Source of the DNA: Allomuricauda sp.
GTDB taxonomy: Bacteria > Bacteroidota > Bacteroidia > Flavobacteriales > Flavobacteriaceae
NCBI RefSeq assembly: GCF_028280385.1
Contig: NZ_JANQLX010000003.1
Span: forward strand, 1 to 64,000
DNA length: 64,000 nt
Reading direction: 5' to 3'
The notes below the pieces were generated by a model. That model was not told the DNA's origin and searched no databases. It worked only from the letters and a program-made list of their open reading frames with translations. This document shows positions 45,027-54,142 of this stretch, in pieces. The stretch's first letter is position 1, and each line of letters begins with the position of its first letter. A program made the translations under genes and the position numbers.

Positions 45027-45479
45027 ATGAAGTCGTATCTCCGGGGTTATATCCTTGTAATGTTGTTGTCCATTGTTTTTGGCTGCTCTGGGGACGATTC
45101 CCAGATAACCAATCAGGACGTTCTTGGCTTATGGCATATTACGGCCATTCATAACTCCAGTCCTACCGGCCCCACTTTGGGACCAAACACAGGGGAGACC
45201 ATTGCGATAACCTTTTCATCCAATGGGACTTTTAATGGGACCACATCAGTTAATAGTTTTAGTGGTAGGTTTAGTACTACCGTAGATCAGGTCATTATCC
45301 AGCAAATGGTCACTACAGAAGTGGCAGATACACCATTTGGCCAAGCGTTTTATGAAAGCTTTACGGAAGCAATGGATTCCGATACAGGTCATTCCGTCTT
45401 CGACCTTGAGATTGGGAATAGCGATAACCTGTTGCTTCAATACCAATCCTTTAAATTTCTAAACCTCCAAAAGCCATAA
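45027..45479 (+). CDS. Putative META/lipocalin-like lipoprotein
   Basis: A 150-residue lipoprotein: hydrophobic signal MKSYLRGYILVMLLSIVFGC with the Cys at 20, then LGLWHITAIHNSS and ITFSSNGTFNGTTSVNSFSGRF. The latter pattern resembles the META domain (HslJ-like) glycine/asparagine turn in which an NxFxGxY segment follows a strand. Whether it is META, lipocalin-like or unrelated cannot be settled. It lies 53 bases after the 518-residue gene. No function is proposed beyond an envelope location. Confidence 0.75.
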   Translation: MKSYLRGYILVMLLSIVFGCSGDDSQITNQDVLGLWHITAIHNSSPTGPTLGPNTGETIAITFSSNGTFNGTTSVNSFSGRFSTTVDQVIIQQMVTTEVADTPFGQAFYESFTEAMDSDTGHSVFDLEIGNSDNLLLQYQSFKFLNLQKP

Positions 45480-45535
45480 AGCTTAACATTAATAATTGGA
45501 TATAATCCATAAATTTGGAATAAATCCAATATTCA

Positions 45536-46609
45536 ATGAAAGCAAAACAACTCCGAAAAGGAAGGGGGGCACAAAAAAATCCACATAATAGATTTCTAAA
45601 ACATATCTATGAGTTCCGGGGCGATTTCTTGGAATTTTGCCGACTGGAAGGAGAGGAAGCGGACCAGGTTAAAACGGAGTACCTACCTATTTTTCCCAAG
45701 AGTATTGTAAACAAAGTGGACAGTCCGGATGTTGGAATGTCGTATTCCATGAACCCTTATCAAGGTTGTGAGCATGGATGTATTTATTGTTACGCCCGTA
45801 ACACCCATGAATATTGGGGTTATAGTGCCGGATTGGATTTTGAGCGCAAGATTCTGGTGAAAACAAATGCTGCAGCCCTGTTGGAATCCAAAATCAAACA
45901 CAAAAACTGGAAAGCGGAAACCATAGTGTTGTCAGGAAATACAGATTGCTACCAGCCTGCGGAAAAGAGATACAAAATTACAAGGCAATGCTTGGAAGTA
46001 TTCTGGAAATATAGGCATCCCGTGGGTATCATCACCAAGAATTCCTTGATTCTACGCGATTTGGACGTGCTAAAGGATTTAAGTGACCAACAATTGGTGG
46101 GGGTCAATATTTCAGTGACTTCCCTTTCGGAAAAGACAAGAAGAAAATTGGAACCCCGCACGGCCTCCTTAAAAAAACGATTAAAAACCATCGAAGTCTT
46201 GAGCGCCAACGGAATTCCAGTAAACGCAATGTTGGCTCCCATGATTCCTGGAATCAATAGCCACGAGCTTTTAAAACTCGCCAAAACCGTGTCCGAACAT
46301 GGAGCACTATCTTTTGGGTTCACAGTGGTAAGGTTAAATGGTGCCATTGGGCAAATTTTTACCGATTGGATAAAAAGGGCGATGCCAGATAAGGCAGATA
46401 AGGTACTACATCAAATACAGGAATGCCATGGAGGCACACTCAACGATAGCAGATTTGGATTACGGAACCGGGGGCAGGGAAGAATTGCAGAGCAGATTCA
46501 TGCAATGGCCAAAATTGCCAGGTTTAGGTATTTCAGCGGTAAAGAATTCCCCGCACTGAACACCAAAATGCATGAACCGTATAAATCTGGTCAGATGAAA
46601 TTATTTTAA
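45536..46609 (+). CDS. Radical SAM protein, PA0069/SplB-like family
   Basis: A 357-residue radical SAM enzyme with CEHGCIYCYAR (Cys78, Cys82, Cys85) binding the [4Fe-4S] cluster. It has a spore photoproduct lyase-like organisation: VLSGNTDCYQPAEKRYKITRQCLEV after the TIM-barrel strand, ISVTSLSEKTRRKLEPR, and APMIPGINSHE. The class is often labelled PA0069 family or SplB-like; members may repair DNA or act on unknown substrates. Not fused to a DNA-binding domain. The ATG follows a short A/T-rich spacer; no neighbour points to a pathway. Confidence 0.92.
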   Translation: MKAKQLRKGRGAQKNPHNRFLKHIYEFRGDFLEFCRLEGEEADQVKTEYLPIFPKSIVNKVDSPDVGMSYSMNPYQGCEHGCIYCYARNTHEYWGYSAGLDFERKILVKTNAAALLESKIKHKNWKAETIVLSGNTDCYQPAEKRYKITRQCLEVFWKYRHPVGIITKNSLILRDLDVLKDLSDQQLVGVNISVTSLSEKTRRKLEPRTASLKKRLKTIEVLSANGIPVNAMLAPMIPGINSHELLKLAKTVSEHGALSFGFTVVRLNGAIGQIFTDWIKRAMPDKADKVLHQIQECHGGTLNDSRFGLRNRGQGRIAEQIHAMAKIARFRYFSGKEFPALNTKMHEPYKSGQMKLF

Positions 46610-46710
46610 ATAAATTTATGTGGGTTGTCCAATCTATGCATTGATGTTCGTCATTAGGGCGAAAACAAAGTATAATCAGTCCCAAGCAAGAGGACATAAA
46701 ACGTAAACCA

Positions 46711-47064
46711 ATGAGCAATTTTTTGTATTTATTTAGAGGAGGGGATGAAAATTTTAAGGCTTTGTCCCAAGAAGAAAAACAAGCCCACATGCAGGTCTGG
46801 GGAGAATGGATGGGTGGCCTGAAGGAAAAAGGACAACTTTTGGATGGACTTCCCCTTGGCGATGAGGGCAAAGTGGTCCATAACAGGGGCGAACTGGTCA
46901 CCAACGGACCTTTTGCGGAAGGCGCGGAAGTAGTGGGAGGATACCTGATCGTATCCGCCAAAGATCTGGATGAGGCCGTTGAGATTTCAAAAGGCTGCCC
47001 CATTTTTGATTATGATGGCGCCAACGTGGAGGTTAGGGAAATCATGTCCATGGATACCCATTAA
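46711..47064 (+). CDS. YCII-related (DGPF) domain protein
   Basis: A 117-residue dimeric alpha-beta protein of the YCII/DGPF family: NFLYLFRGGDENFKALS at the start, QAHMQVWGEWMGGL in the helix and TNGPFAEGAEVVGGYLIV, where the usual DGPF motif reads NGPF. Such proteins are consistently next to ECF42-type sigma factors, and a sigma gene begins 56 bases downstream across a terminator. The function of DGPF proteins is not settled; a link to stress response has been proposed. Confidence 0.9.
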   Translation: MSNFLYLFRGGDENFKALSQEEKQAHMQVWGEWMGGLKEKGQLLDGLPLGDEGKVVHNRGELVTNGPFAEGAEVVGGYLIVSAKDLDEAVEISKGCPIFDYDGANVEVREIMSMDTH

Positions 47065-47085
47065 TTCCATATCATAAGATAAAAT

Positions 47086-47112
47086 AGCCTGATACCCATC
47101 AGGCTTTTTTTA
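47086..47112 (+). terminator. Rho-independent terminator between YCII and sigma gene
   Basis: An 8-bp stem AGCCTGAT / ATCAGGCT with loop ACCC is followed by a run of seven T. It ends only 9 bases before the sigma-factor ATG, so it likely attenuates rather than fully separates the pair. Confidence 0.85.
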
Positions 47113-47120
47113 GTTTTTAT

Positions 47121-48389
47121 ATGACCCAAAACCAACTAGAACATACCATAGATCACCTTTTCAGAAACGAATATGGAAAGGTGGTGGCATTGCTCACAAG
47201 TAAATTCGGCATTTCATATGTGGAGCAGATTGAGGATGCCGCCCAGGATACTTTTCTAAAGGCCATGCAGGTATGGGGATATAAATCCGTGCCGGACAAT
47301 CCCACCGCCTGGCTCTATCGTGTGGCCCGAAATGCCTTGATCGATAGTTTGAGAAAAGATAAAAAGCTCGATTTTGTGGAGGCTTCCATGTTGCCAGAGA
47401 ATGGGGATATGGTTTTAGGGGACCAAAATTTGGATGACAATATTACGGACAGTCAGCTTAAAATGATATTCGCATGCTGCCACCCTTCACTTACCCAAGA
47501 ACATCAGATAGTGCTTAGTTTAAAGTTGATCGGGGGATTCAGCAACAAGGAATTGGCGGAAGCTTTGATGAAAAAGGAGGATGCCGTGGCCAAATCGTTT
47601 ACCAGGGCAAAGAAAAAATTCAGGAAAGAAGTCCAACTGTTACAGATTCCTGTACAAATGGGTTTGCAATCCAGATTGTTCAAGGTACTGCAAGTCATCT
47701 ATCTCTTGTTTACGGAAGGCTATTCCGCCACAACAGGATCCCAGGTCCTTAAAAGGGACATCTGTTATGAAGCGTTGCGACTGGCCCTATTGCTTCGCGA
47801 AAACAAATATTGCCAACACCCCAACCTGGATGCGCTGATTGCCTTAATGTGTTTCCATGCCTCTCGTTTTGACGCTCGATTGGATGAAAATGGGGAATTG
47901 GCCACTTTGGAGTTTCAGGACCGCTCCAAGTACAACAGGGAATTGATAGCTATAGGCATCCGTCATTTGGAAGGCGCGGGAACCTTGGACAAAACGCCGT
48001 CCAACTATCACTTGGAAGCTGCGCGATCTTACTACCATTGTGCCGCCAAAACGTATACGGAAACCGATTGGAAGAATATTCTATATCTCTACGACGTGCA
48101 GCTAAGACAACAATATTCCCCAATGTTGGCCCTCAATAGAATAGTTCCATTTGCTAAAATCCATGGGGCAGATGTAGGCCTAAAGGAGCTGGAATTGTTA
48201 GCTGATAAAACCAATGTGGCAACTACAGGCCTATATCATGCAATAAAAGCGGAATTCCAGAAAGAACAAGGGGATGATGCTTATCAGCATACCTTGCAGA
48301 AAGCCATAGACCTCTCTGAAAATGAACTCGTGAAAAAACATTTGGAACGAAAGTTTGGCCCGGATAAAAAACAAAAAAGGGCAACCTAA
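47121..48389 (+). CDS. ECF RNA polymerase sigma factor, ECF42-like with extended C-terminal domain
   Basis: A 422-residue sigma factor. Region 2 (LFRNEYGKVVALLTSKFG, AQDTFLKAMQVWG) and region 4 (ALMKKEDAVAKSFTRAKKKFRKEV) span about 1-175. The remaining 240 residues form an extra helical domain (DUF6596/TPR-like) with YLLFTEGYSATTG and the Leu-rich YHAIKAEFQKEQGDDAYQHTLQKAI. This long extension is typical of the ECF42 group, which is paired with DGPF proteins and lacks an anti-sigma factor. The C-terminal domain probably controls activity. No anti-sigma gene is nearby. Confidence 0.92.
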   Translation: MTQNQLEHTIDHLFRNEYGKVVALLTSKFGISYVEQIEDAAQDTFLKAMQVWGYKSVPDNPTAWLYRVARNALIDSLRKDKKLDFVEASMLPENGDMVLGDQNLDDNITDSQLKMIFACCHPSLTQEHQIVLSLKLIGGFSNKELAEALMKKEDAVAKSFTRAKKKFRKEVQLLQIPVQMGLQSRLFKVLQVIYLLFTEGYSATTGSQVLKRDICYEALRLALLLRENKYCQHPNLDALIALMCFHASRFDARLDENGELATLEFQDRSKYNRELIAIGIRHLEGAGTLDKTPSNYHLEAARSYYHCAAKTYTETDWKNILYLYDVQLRQQYSPMLALNRIVPFAKIHGADVGLKELELLADKTNVATTGLYHAIKAEFQKEQGDDAYQHTLQKAIDLSENELVKKHLERKFGPDKKQKRAT

Positions 48390-48401
48390 TTGGATTGCCC
48401 T
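48378..48401 (-). terminator. Terminator for the Gfo/Idh gene, overlapping the end of the sigma gene
   Basis: The stem AGGGCAA / TTGCCCT (48378-48384 and 48395-48401) precedes an A-run on the plus strand, read as a T-run by minus-strand transcripts coming from 48424. The hairpin falls partly inside the last codons of the sigma gene, so the two convergent transcripts meet here. Confidence 0.75.
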
Positions 48402-48423
48402 AAATAAACGGTTTTTACTACGA

Positions 48424-49848
48424 TCAGGTTAATTCCCAACCCTTGCGATATTCCCTGGTCACCCATTCATTGGCTTTGTCGTAGTTGGTAATTTTCATGT
48501 TTTCCCCATCCCAAAGCAACTTTCGTCTTCCGGGATAATTATAAGGGGCCCAATCACCTGGTTTTTTACCTTCCTGCAATTCTTTGTACTGGTATGCCTT
48601 TACTGCTAGGTTACCCATAAGCACGGTCTCCGTTAATGGACCCGCTTTTGCAAAATCTGATGACGTGGCATCACCCTTGATGCAACCATCCACAAAATTG
48701 GCCACATGGCCACCCATACTATCCGGAATTCTTGGATACTTTGGTTTAGGAGCCTTAAATAGATCCATCATATCTGAAGGCAGTAATCTGGCGTTTCTGG
48801 AATAGGTATCGCAAACCAAAATACCCTTGTCCCCATACATAATGGTGCCACCGCCACCATCACCAAGTTTTTCATCATCTTTTAATTCATCCGGAATATC
48901 GGGCTTAAGACCTCCATCGTACCAGTTTAAGGCAATATCTCCGTGGTATTCATGGTTGAACTTGAGATGTATTTTGGAGGAGGGAGGGCAGGAGGGACTG
49001 TAATCGGCCTCAACAAAATCCCCAACCCAAACTGTGGTACAACTGGCTTCAGCTTCGGTAGGGTAGCCCAAATCCAATACGCTGAACGGGGTTTCCATAA
49101 TATGGCAACCCATATCTCCCAGGGCACCGGTTCCGAAATCCCACCAGCCTCGCCATTTAAATGGCAGATAGGCATCATTGTAATCCCTCATGGCTGCTGG
49201 CCCCAACCAAAGATCCCAATCCAGCCCTTTTGGAACGGCTTGTTTTTCTGCGGGTACTGGAACGCCTTGTGGCCAAACGGGTCTGTTGGTCCAACATTCT
49301 ATGGTATGTATTTTACCTATGATTCCAGATTCCACCCATTCCCTTGCTATCCGGCTATCATCACTGGAAGCTCCTTGATTTCCCATTTGGGTCACAATTC
49401 CATTTTCGGCCGCCACCTGGGTCATTAACCGGGCTTCATGAATGTTATGGGTCAATGGTTTTTCCACATAGGCATGTTTCTTTTCGCGCATAAAAGGCAA
49501 GGCAATGGTGGCATGAGTATGATCTGGGGTGGCCACTATCACTGCATCAATGTCTTTTAAATGCTTATCAAAAACCTTTCTAAAATCCTTGTACTTTTTG
49601 GCCTTGGGAAATTGCTTGAACGTATCCTTCGCCCTTCTTTCATCCACATCACAGAGCGAAACAAATTTTACCCTACCTGTATCGTTTAGTCCCCGTATTA
49701 CCCCTTGGCCGCGGCCGCCCACTCCAAAGGCACCCACATAAAGGGTATCACTGGGGGCCACATGGGTTTTACCCAATACATGACTTGGTACAATGGAAAA
49801 CGCGGCAGAGGCCGCCGCAGCATTTTTGAGGAACTTTCTTCTTTGCAT
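48424..49848 (-). CDS. Gfo/Idh/MocA family oxidoreductase, Tat-exported
   Basis: A 474-residue NAD(P)-dependent oxidoreductase. It starts with a twin-arginine signal (RRKFLKNAAAASAAFSIVPS), so it is exported folded with its cofactor. The Rossmann motif VGAFGVGGRGQGV (about 37-49) and catalytic-loop EKPLTHNIHEA follow, then the alpha/beta substrate domain with the DMGCHIMETPF segment. Members oxidise or reduce sugars and inositols; the substrate here is unknown. Unlike most Gfo/Idh genes in this phylum, no sugar operon is adjacent. It is monocistronic, ended by a terminator at its 3' end. Confidence 0.92.
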   Translation of the reverse strand: MQRRKFLKNAAAASAAFSIVPSHVLGKTHVAPSDTLYVGAFGVGGRGQGVIRGLNDTGRVKFVSLCDVDERRAKDTFKQFPKAKKYKDFRKVFDKHLKDIDAVIVATPDHTHATIALPFMREKKHAYVEKPLTHNIHEARLMTQVAAENGIVTQMGNQGASSDDSRIAREWVESGIIGKIHTIECWTNRPVWPQGVPVPAEKQAVPKGLDWDLWLGPAAMRDYNDAYLPFKWRGWWDFGTGALGDMGCHIMETPFSVLDLGYPTEAEASCTTVWVGDFVEADYSPSCPPSSKIHLKFNHEYHGDIALNWYDGGLKPDIPDELKDDEKLGDGGGGTIMYGDKGILVCDTYSRNARLLPSDMMDLFKAPKPKYPRIPDSMGGHVANFVDGCIKGDATSSDFAKAGPLTETVLMGNLAVKAYQYKELQEGKKPGDWAPYNYPGRRKLLWDGENMKITNYDKANEWVTREYRKGWELT

Positions 49849-49908
49849 TTTAGATGGTTTAGATGAGGCTTGAAGATACGAAAAACAACCATAGATTTTG
49901 GGCGGCTG

Positions 49909-50571
49909 TTATGTATTCCACTCTTTATAAAATTGTTCCAAGTAATCTAACATGAACTGGTGGCGTTCCTCCGCCATTTCCATTCCGGTGGGGGTATTTA
50001 TTTTATCCTTGAGGAGCAACAATTTTTCATAAAAATGATTGATTGTAGGGGCGTTGGACTTTTTGTATTCCTCTTTGGTCATATTCAGGTTCGGGGGGAT
50101 TTCGGGATTATACATTTCCCGATTTTTAAATCCACCATAGTTAAAAGTGCGGGCAATTCCTATGGCTCCAATGGCATCTAACCTGTCAGCATCCTGTACC
50201 ACCTGGAGTTCTTTGCTATCAAATTGGGAACTGTTTTGGTCCAGGGTATTTTTAAAGGACATATACCTGATGATATTCACGATATGTGCCGTCCGTTCCG
50301 CATCAAGTTGTTGTGATTGTAAAAAGTTCTCGGCTGTTTTTGGTCCTATTTCCTCATCGCCCTGATGAAATTTTGGATCTGCTATATCATGGAGCAGTGC
50401 GGCAAGTTGGACAACCAAATGATCCACATTTTCCTTCTCCGCAATGCGCTTGGCCGTTTTGTAGACTCTTTCTGTATGGAACCAATCATGTCCGCCTTCG
50501 GCCCCTCTCAGGGATTCCTTTACGAACGAAATGGTCTTTTGGATCAACGGTTCATTCATGCTTTTGTTCAT
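49909..50571 (-). CDS. HD domain phosphohydrolase
   Basis: A 220-residue HD-fold metal hydrolase: GHDWFHTERVYKTAKRIA (His28 region) then LLHDIADPKFH (about 68-78, the HD pair) and a downstream Asp in VQDADRLDAIGAIGIART. These three elements form the HD metal site found in uncharacterised hydrolases related to YedJ/YfbR types; nucleotide phosphatase or cyclic nucleotide turnover is possible. The ORF end overlaps the acyltransferase gene start by 20 bases, so the three genes SDR-PlsC-HD form one minus-strand operon. Confidence 0.92.
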   Translation of the reverse strand: MNKSMNEPLIQKTISFVKESLRGAEGGHDWFHTERVYKTAKRIAEKENVDHLVVQLAALLHDIADPKFHQGDEEIGPKTAENFLQSQQLDAERTAHIVNIIRYMSFKNTLDQNSSQFDSKELQVVQDADRLDAIGAIGIARTFNYGGFKNREMYNPEIPPNLNMTKEEYKKSNAPTINHFYEKLLLLKDKINTPTGMEMAEERHQFMLDYLEQFYKEWNT

Positions 50572-51295
50572 TTATCCCGTTGGTGATCTGTTGTTCCACT
50601 TTTTGTATAAGCGACTCAAAATCACCGGAAATTTCATGGGGAGGGTGAACCTTAAATTGGATATGGGTACCAAGCCCTAAAGGAAACTGTCCATACCGCA
50701 ACATTTTCCAGGAATTATTTATGCTTATAGGAACGATGAACGCGGAGGGGGCATTTTTCATAAGGACTTTTAGTCCTGTAGTTCTAAAGGGTTTGGGTAC
50801 ACCTGTTCTGCTTCGTGTGCCTTCCGGAAAAATCACGGCACTTCTATGATACTTCTCAATATACCGCCCGAGTTGTTCCAATGCCTCTATGGATTGTTTG
50901 GGGTCTTTTCTATCGATTAAGGCCGACCCTCCATGTCTTAAATTGTATGAGACACTTGGAATCCCTTTGCCCAGTTCAATTTTGCTTACAAATTTGGGGT
51001 GATGTTTGCGCATATACCAGATGATGGGCGGTATATCGTACATGCTTTGATGGTTGGTAACAATGATCAAAGGTCTATTGCTCGGTATATCTTGTGAATT
51101 GTCAAAGCTATATCTTGTTCCTAAAATATTGGTAGATCGCATGATGAACCAATTTAGGATGCTGACACTTTTTTTGTGCGCATTGTAGCCCAATACGTTT
51201 AAACAAAACCATTGGATGGGGTGGAAAATTACCAAGATCAGTCCAAAGGCCACAAAATAAAGAATAGTAATAGGGTATGATAGCAACTTCAGCAT
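50552..51295 (-). CDS. Lysophospholipid acyltransferase (PlsC-like)
   Basis: A 247-residue membrane-associated 1-acylglycerol-3-phosphate acyltransferase. One or two N-terminal membrane helices (residues 8-30) precede the HX4D motif NHQSMYD (His82 to Asp87) and the FPEGTRSRTG acceptor-binding motif (about 157-166). It transfers an acyl chain to lysophosphatidic acid in phospholipid synthesis, or modifies related lipids. It lies 2 bases downstream of the SDR gene and overlaps the HD gene by 20 bases. Confidence 0.93.
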   Translation of the reverse strand: MLKLLSYPITILYFVAFGLILVIFHPIQWFCLNVLGYNAHKKSVSILNWFIMRSTNILGTRYSFDNSQDIPSNRPLIIVTNHQSMYDIPPIIWYMRKHHPKFVSKIELGKGIPSVSYNLRHGGSALIDRKDPKQSIEALEQLGRYIEKYHRSAVIFPEGTRSRTGVPKPFRTTGLKVLMKNAPSAFIVPISINNSWKMLRYGQFPLGLGTHIQFKVHPPHEISGDFESLIQKVEQQITNGINEQKHE

Positions 51296-51297
51296 GC

Positions 51298-52014
51298 CTA
51301 CAGCCTTTTATAGATCCAATTTGGCAAAATCTTGAGAATAATGGCAAATATCGTCCATCTTTTTGTGACATACACCCTTTCCTTTTTTCGCAGTATGGCC
51401 CGGATGATTTGTTTGGCTGCTTTTGTTGGGGTAGCCACCCAAAATTGCCCATCACCTTTGGCCATATCGGTATCTACAAATCCAGGGCGCACATCAGTAA
51501 TGACCAATGGTACATTGGATTTTTTGGACTTCTGTCTTAATCCTTCCAAATAATTGATTTGATATGCCTTGGAGGCATTATAAGCTGGAGCAACCCCACT
51601 GCCGCGCAGTCCTCCTATGGAACTGATACCTACTAGATGCCCATGTCCCTGTCGTTGAAAATACTTATAGGCCCAGCCTATTGTTTTGGTAAAGGCCGCC
51701 ACATTTAAGGAATTGGTGCGCTCTTCAACAGTATAGTCCAAGCTTTCGTTTAAGTCACCAGTTCCAGACGAATGGATATATAAATCCAAACCACCCAGCT
51801 TTTGGACCAAGACTTCCAAATGGTCCAAAACTTGCTCCGATATGCAATCAAAACTGTAGGGTATCATGGTGTCTGGGTGTAACCGTGCCATTTCGTCCAA
51901 TAATTCCTCCCGGCGCCCTGTAATACCTACGGTATATCCCAATTGCACAAGACCAATGGCGAGTTGTTTCCCAATACCCGAACTGGCACCCACTACAATT
52001 GCTTTTTTGCCCAT
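51298..52014 (-). CDS. Short-chain dehydrogenase/reductase
   Basis: A 238-residue classical SDR. The NAD(P) motif GASSGIG (9-15) and the catalytic Ser131/132, Tyr145 and Lys149 in YNASK are in place. The start is at ATG 52014; an extension upstream to a GTG at 52020 is possible. It is first in the operon with the acyltransferase and HD genes; a lipid or fatty-acyl substrate is suggested by that partner but not by the sequence. Confidence 0.94.
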   Translation of the reverse strand: MGKKAIVVGASSGIGKQLAIGLVQLGYTVGITGRREELLDEMARLHPDTMIPYSFDCISEQVLDHLEVLVQKLGGLDLYIHSSGTGDLNESLDYTVEERTNSLNVAAFTKTIGWAYKYFQRQGHGHLVGISSIGGLRGSGVAPAYNASKAYQINYLEGLRQKSKKSNVPLVITDVRPGFVDTDMAKGDGQFWVATPTKAAKQIIRAILRKKERVYVTKRWTIFAIILKILPNWIYKRL

Positions 52015-52020
52015 GGCCAC

Positions 52021-52049
52021 AAAAATAAAAAACCACCCTTATGGGTGGT
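52021..52049 (-). terminator. Terminator after the bacilliredoxin gene
   Basis: A perfect 7-bp stem ACCACCC / GGGTGGT with a TTAT loop lies in an A-rich flank that becomes an oligo-T on the minus strand. It stands between the bacilliredoxin stop and the SDR start, separating the two minus-strand units. Confidence 0.8.
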
Positions 52050-52074
52050 CTTTCGTTTGTGTTTTTCTAGAAGT

Positions 52075-52485
52075 TTAACAGTGCTCGTTATAGGCTTCCA
52101 TCAAATTTTCGGCGATCAATTCGGCAGGCCTTCCTTCAATATGGTGCCGCTCGATCATGTGCACCAATTCCCCATTTTTAAACAGGGCCATACTTGGTGA
52201 TGATGGTGGGAAAGGAACCATATGGTCCCTTGCAGTTTCAACAGCTTCTGTGTCAACACCGGCAAAAACAGTGACCAAGTAATCGGGTTTTTTGCTGTTT
52301 TGAAGGCTTAATTTCGCACCAGGCCTTGCATTGGCCGCAGCACACCCACAAACAGAGTTTACCACTACCAAGGTGGTTCCTTCCTGTTTCAGTGCATCTT
52401 CAACGGCATCGCTTGTATATAGTTCCTCGAACCCAGCGGTAGCTAGGTCGGCTCTCATAGGTTTAACCAATTCTTCAGGATACAT
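52075..52485 (-). CDS. BrxA/BrxB family bacilliredoxin
   Basis: A 136-residue thioredoxin-fold protein with the CGC active site (Cys46, Cys48) in NSVCGCAAANARPG. Bacilliredoxins remove low-molecular-weight thiols from S-thiolated proteins; in Bacteroidota the partner thiol is not known from this sequence. The family YphP/YqiW is typical in length and motif. It is a single-gene unit ended by a clear terminator on the minus strand. Confidence 0.94.
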   Translation of the reverse strand: MYPEELVKPMRADLATAGFEELYTSDAVEDALKQEGTTLVVVNSVCGCAAANARPGAKLSLQNSKKPDYLVTVFAGVDTEAVETARDHMVPFPPSSPSMALFKNGELVHMIERHHIEGRPAELIAENLMEAYNEHC

Positions 52486-52608
52486 AATCTCAATTTTATT
52501 TAGGCATCAAAGATACGGTTTTTGTCGCATTTTTTACCGAAGCCTTAACAGCTGTAAACAGTTTTGTTCTAGGGCAAAAGCCTATATTTGGGCTCTAAAA
52601 TCAAAAGG

Positions 52609-53349
52609 ATGATCAAGTGGGCGGCAGCCTTCATAGGATTTTTTATAAGGGGAATTGCTGGGGCCGTAGTGGGTTTTGTGCTGGGGAGCTTTTTGGATAG
52701 TCTTGGAGGCTCCGGATCTCGAGGAGGAGGGAGTGTTTTTTCCGATTTTGCCCGACCTTCAGTTTCTCCTGCTGATTTTGAACTCAATCTCCTATCCCTC
52801 TGCTCCATTGTGATCAAGGCGGATGGCCAAGTAAGCCAAAGGGAGCTGGATTATGTGCGCCAATATTTTTTGAGCACGTATGGCAAGGAAAAGGCAAATG
52901 CCATCTTCCGAACCTTTAATGATGTCATCAAAAAAAGAGAGGTGTCCGCGCAAAGAATATGCAATTATTTAGCGCAAAGAACCAGGTATGAGGTGCGTTT
53001 GCAACTGCTTCATTTTCTTTTTGGCATAGCACAGGCAGATGGACAGGTGAGCAAGGCCGAAGTGGACAAGTTGAAGGAATTGGCTGGGTACTTAAGGGTG
53101 GGGCAGTACGATTTTGAAAGCATTATGGCGATGTTTATCAAATCCGCGGATAACGCCTATAAGATTTTGGAGATCGAGAAGACCGCTACGGATGATGAGG
53201 TAAAAAAAGCCTACAGGAAAATGGCCAAAAAATACCATCCGGATAAGGTGGTGATGGAAAATGAGGCTATAAAAAGGGGCGCGGAGGAAAAGTTTAAGGA
53301 AGTGCAAAAAGCCTATGAGACCATTCAACAGGAGCGGGGCATGTCCTGA
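52609..53349 (+). CDS. TerB-like / DnaJ J-domain fusion protein (DjlA-like)
   Basis: A 246-residue protein with an N-terminal membrane helix ([29 protein letters not shown]), a Ser/Gly-rich linker, a TerB-type helical domain (about 50-155, [25 protein letters not shown] then [23 protein letters not shown], each with an acidic DGQVS turn), and a C-terminal J-domain with HPD in KKYHPDKV. The order matches DjlA, a membrane cochaperone for DnaK. I start at 52609, where an AAAGG lies just upstream; a TTG at 52588 would add seven residues. Confidence 0.92.
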   Translation: MIKWAAAFIGFFIRGIAGAVVGFVLGSFLDSLGGSGSRGGGSVFSDFARPSVSPADFELNLLSLCSIVIKADGQVSQRELDYVRQYFLSTYGKEKANAIFRTFNDVIKKREVSAQRICNYLAQRTRYEVRLQLLHFLFGIAQADGQVSKAEVDKLKELAGYLRVGQYDFESIMAMFIKSADNAYKILEIEKTATDDEVKKAYRKMAKKYHPDKVVMENEAIKRGAEEKFKEVQKAYETIQQERGMS

Positions 53350-53395
53350 GTCGATATTTGGATTATTTGATGATTGGATTGATGGAGCTCAAACT

Positions 53396-53416
53396 TTGAA
53401 CTTGAACTTGAACTTG
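53396..53416 (+). repeat. TTGAAC tandem repeat
   Basis: Three full TTGAAC units and a partial fourth fill the spacer after the TerB-DnaJ gene. Related TTGAACTTG motifs make up the 350-670 spacer at the left end, 53 kb away, so this is a dispersed short repeat of this genome. Function unknown. Confidence 0.75.
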
Positions 53417-53471
53417 TATTTTGAATTTAAACTTAACCGCGACTATTTACTAATTAACTAACAACTAAGCA

Positions 53472-54056
53472 ATGCAAGAATTTTGGTTCTACATCAAATT
53501 AGGTTTTAACCATGTGTTGGATTTGGGAGCCTATGATCATATTCTATTTTTATCGGCCTTGGCGATTCCGTTTACCTTCAAAAACTGGAAACGGGTGGTA
53601 ATTTTGGCAACAATATTCACCATTGCACATTGTACATCTTTGGCCTTGTCCGCTTTTGGGGTGCTTACCGTTGATGTGGGACTCATCGAGTTCTTGATTC
53701 CCGTAACGATCCTGCTTACCGCGCTTTACAACTTTACCTATATTTTGGGAAATCCCAAATCGTCCAGCTCTAATGTACATATCCTGGCCACCGCATTTTT
53801 TGGGCTTGTACATGGTTTTGGTTTTTCCAATTATTTTAAGATGCTCATGGCGGAACAGGAAGATAAGGTAACACCTCTTTTGGGTTTTGCTACTGGGATA
53901 GAATTTTCGCAGGTAGCCATCATTTTGATCATTTTGCTGTTGACATGGGTGGTTTTGGACCTGTTAAAAGTAAAAAGGCAGCTTTTCATCGGAATTGCCT
54001 CCATTTTGATCATTGCCATTACAATACCCTTGCTCATTGCCACGTTTCCCAAATAG
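53472..54056 (+). CDS. HupE/UreJ-family membrane protein
   Basis: A 194-residue membrane protein with about six hydrophobic helices. The starting segment GFNHVLDLGAYDHILFLSALAIPF has paired His/Asp residues that may coordinate a metal, followed by FTIAHCTSLALSAFGV and FFGLVHGFGFSNYF. HupE/UreJ members are linked to nickel or cobalt uptake near hydrogenase and urease. No hydrogenase or urease gene is nearby, so the metal is unknown. The spacer before it carries the TTGAAC repeat. Confidence 0.88.
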   Translation: MQEFWFYIKLGFNHVLDLGAYDHILFLSALAIPFTFKNWKRVVILATIFTIAHCTSLALSAFGVLTVDVGLIEFLIPVTILLTALYNFTYILGNPKSSSSNVHILATAFFGLVHGFGFSNYFKMLMAEQEDKVTPLLGFATGIEFSQVAIILIILLLTWVVLDLLKVKRQLFIGIASILIIAITIPLLIATFPK

Positions 54057-54142
54057 GGCAGTCGTTAAAATTAATTGAATAAGGTTGTACGGGTGTTACA
54101 AAGCCGGTATATTTATTTAATGATCAGCCTAGGATTTATCCG

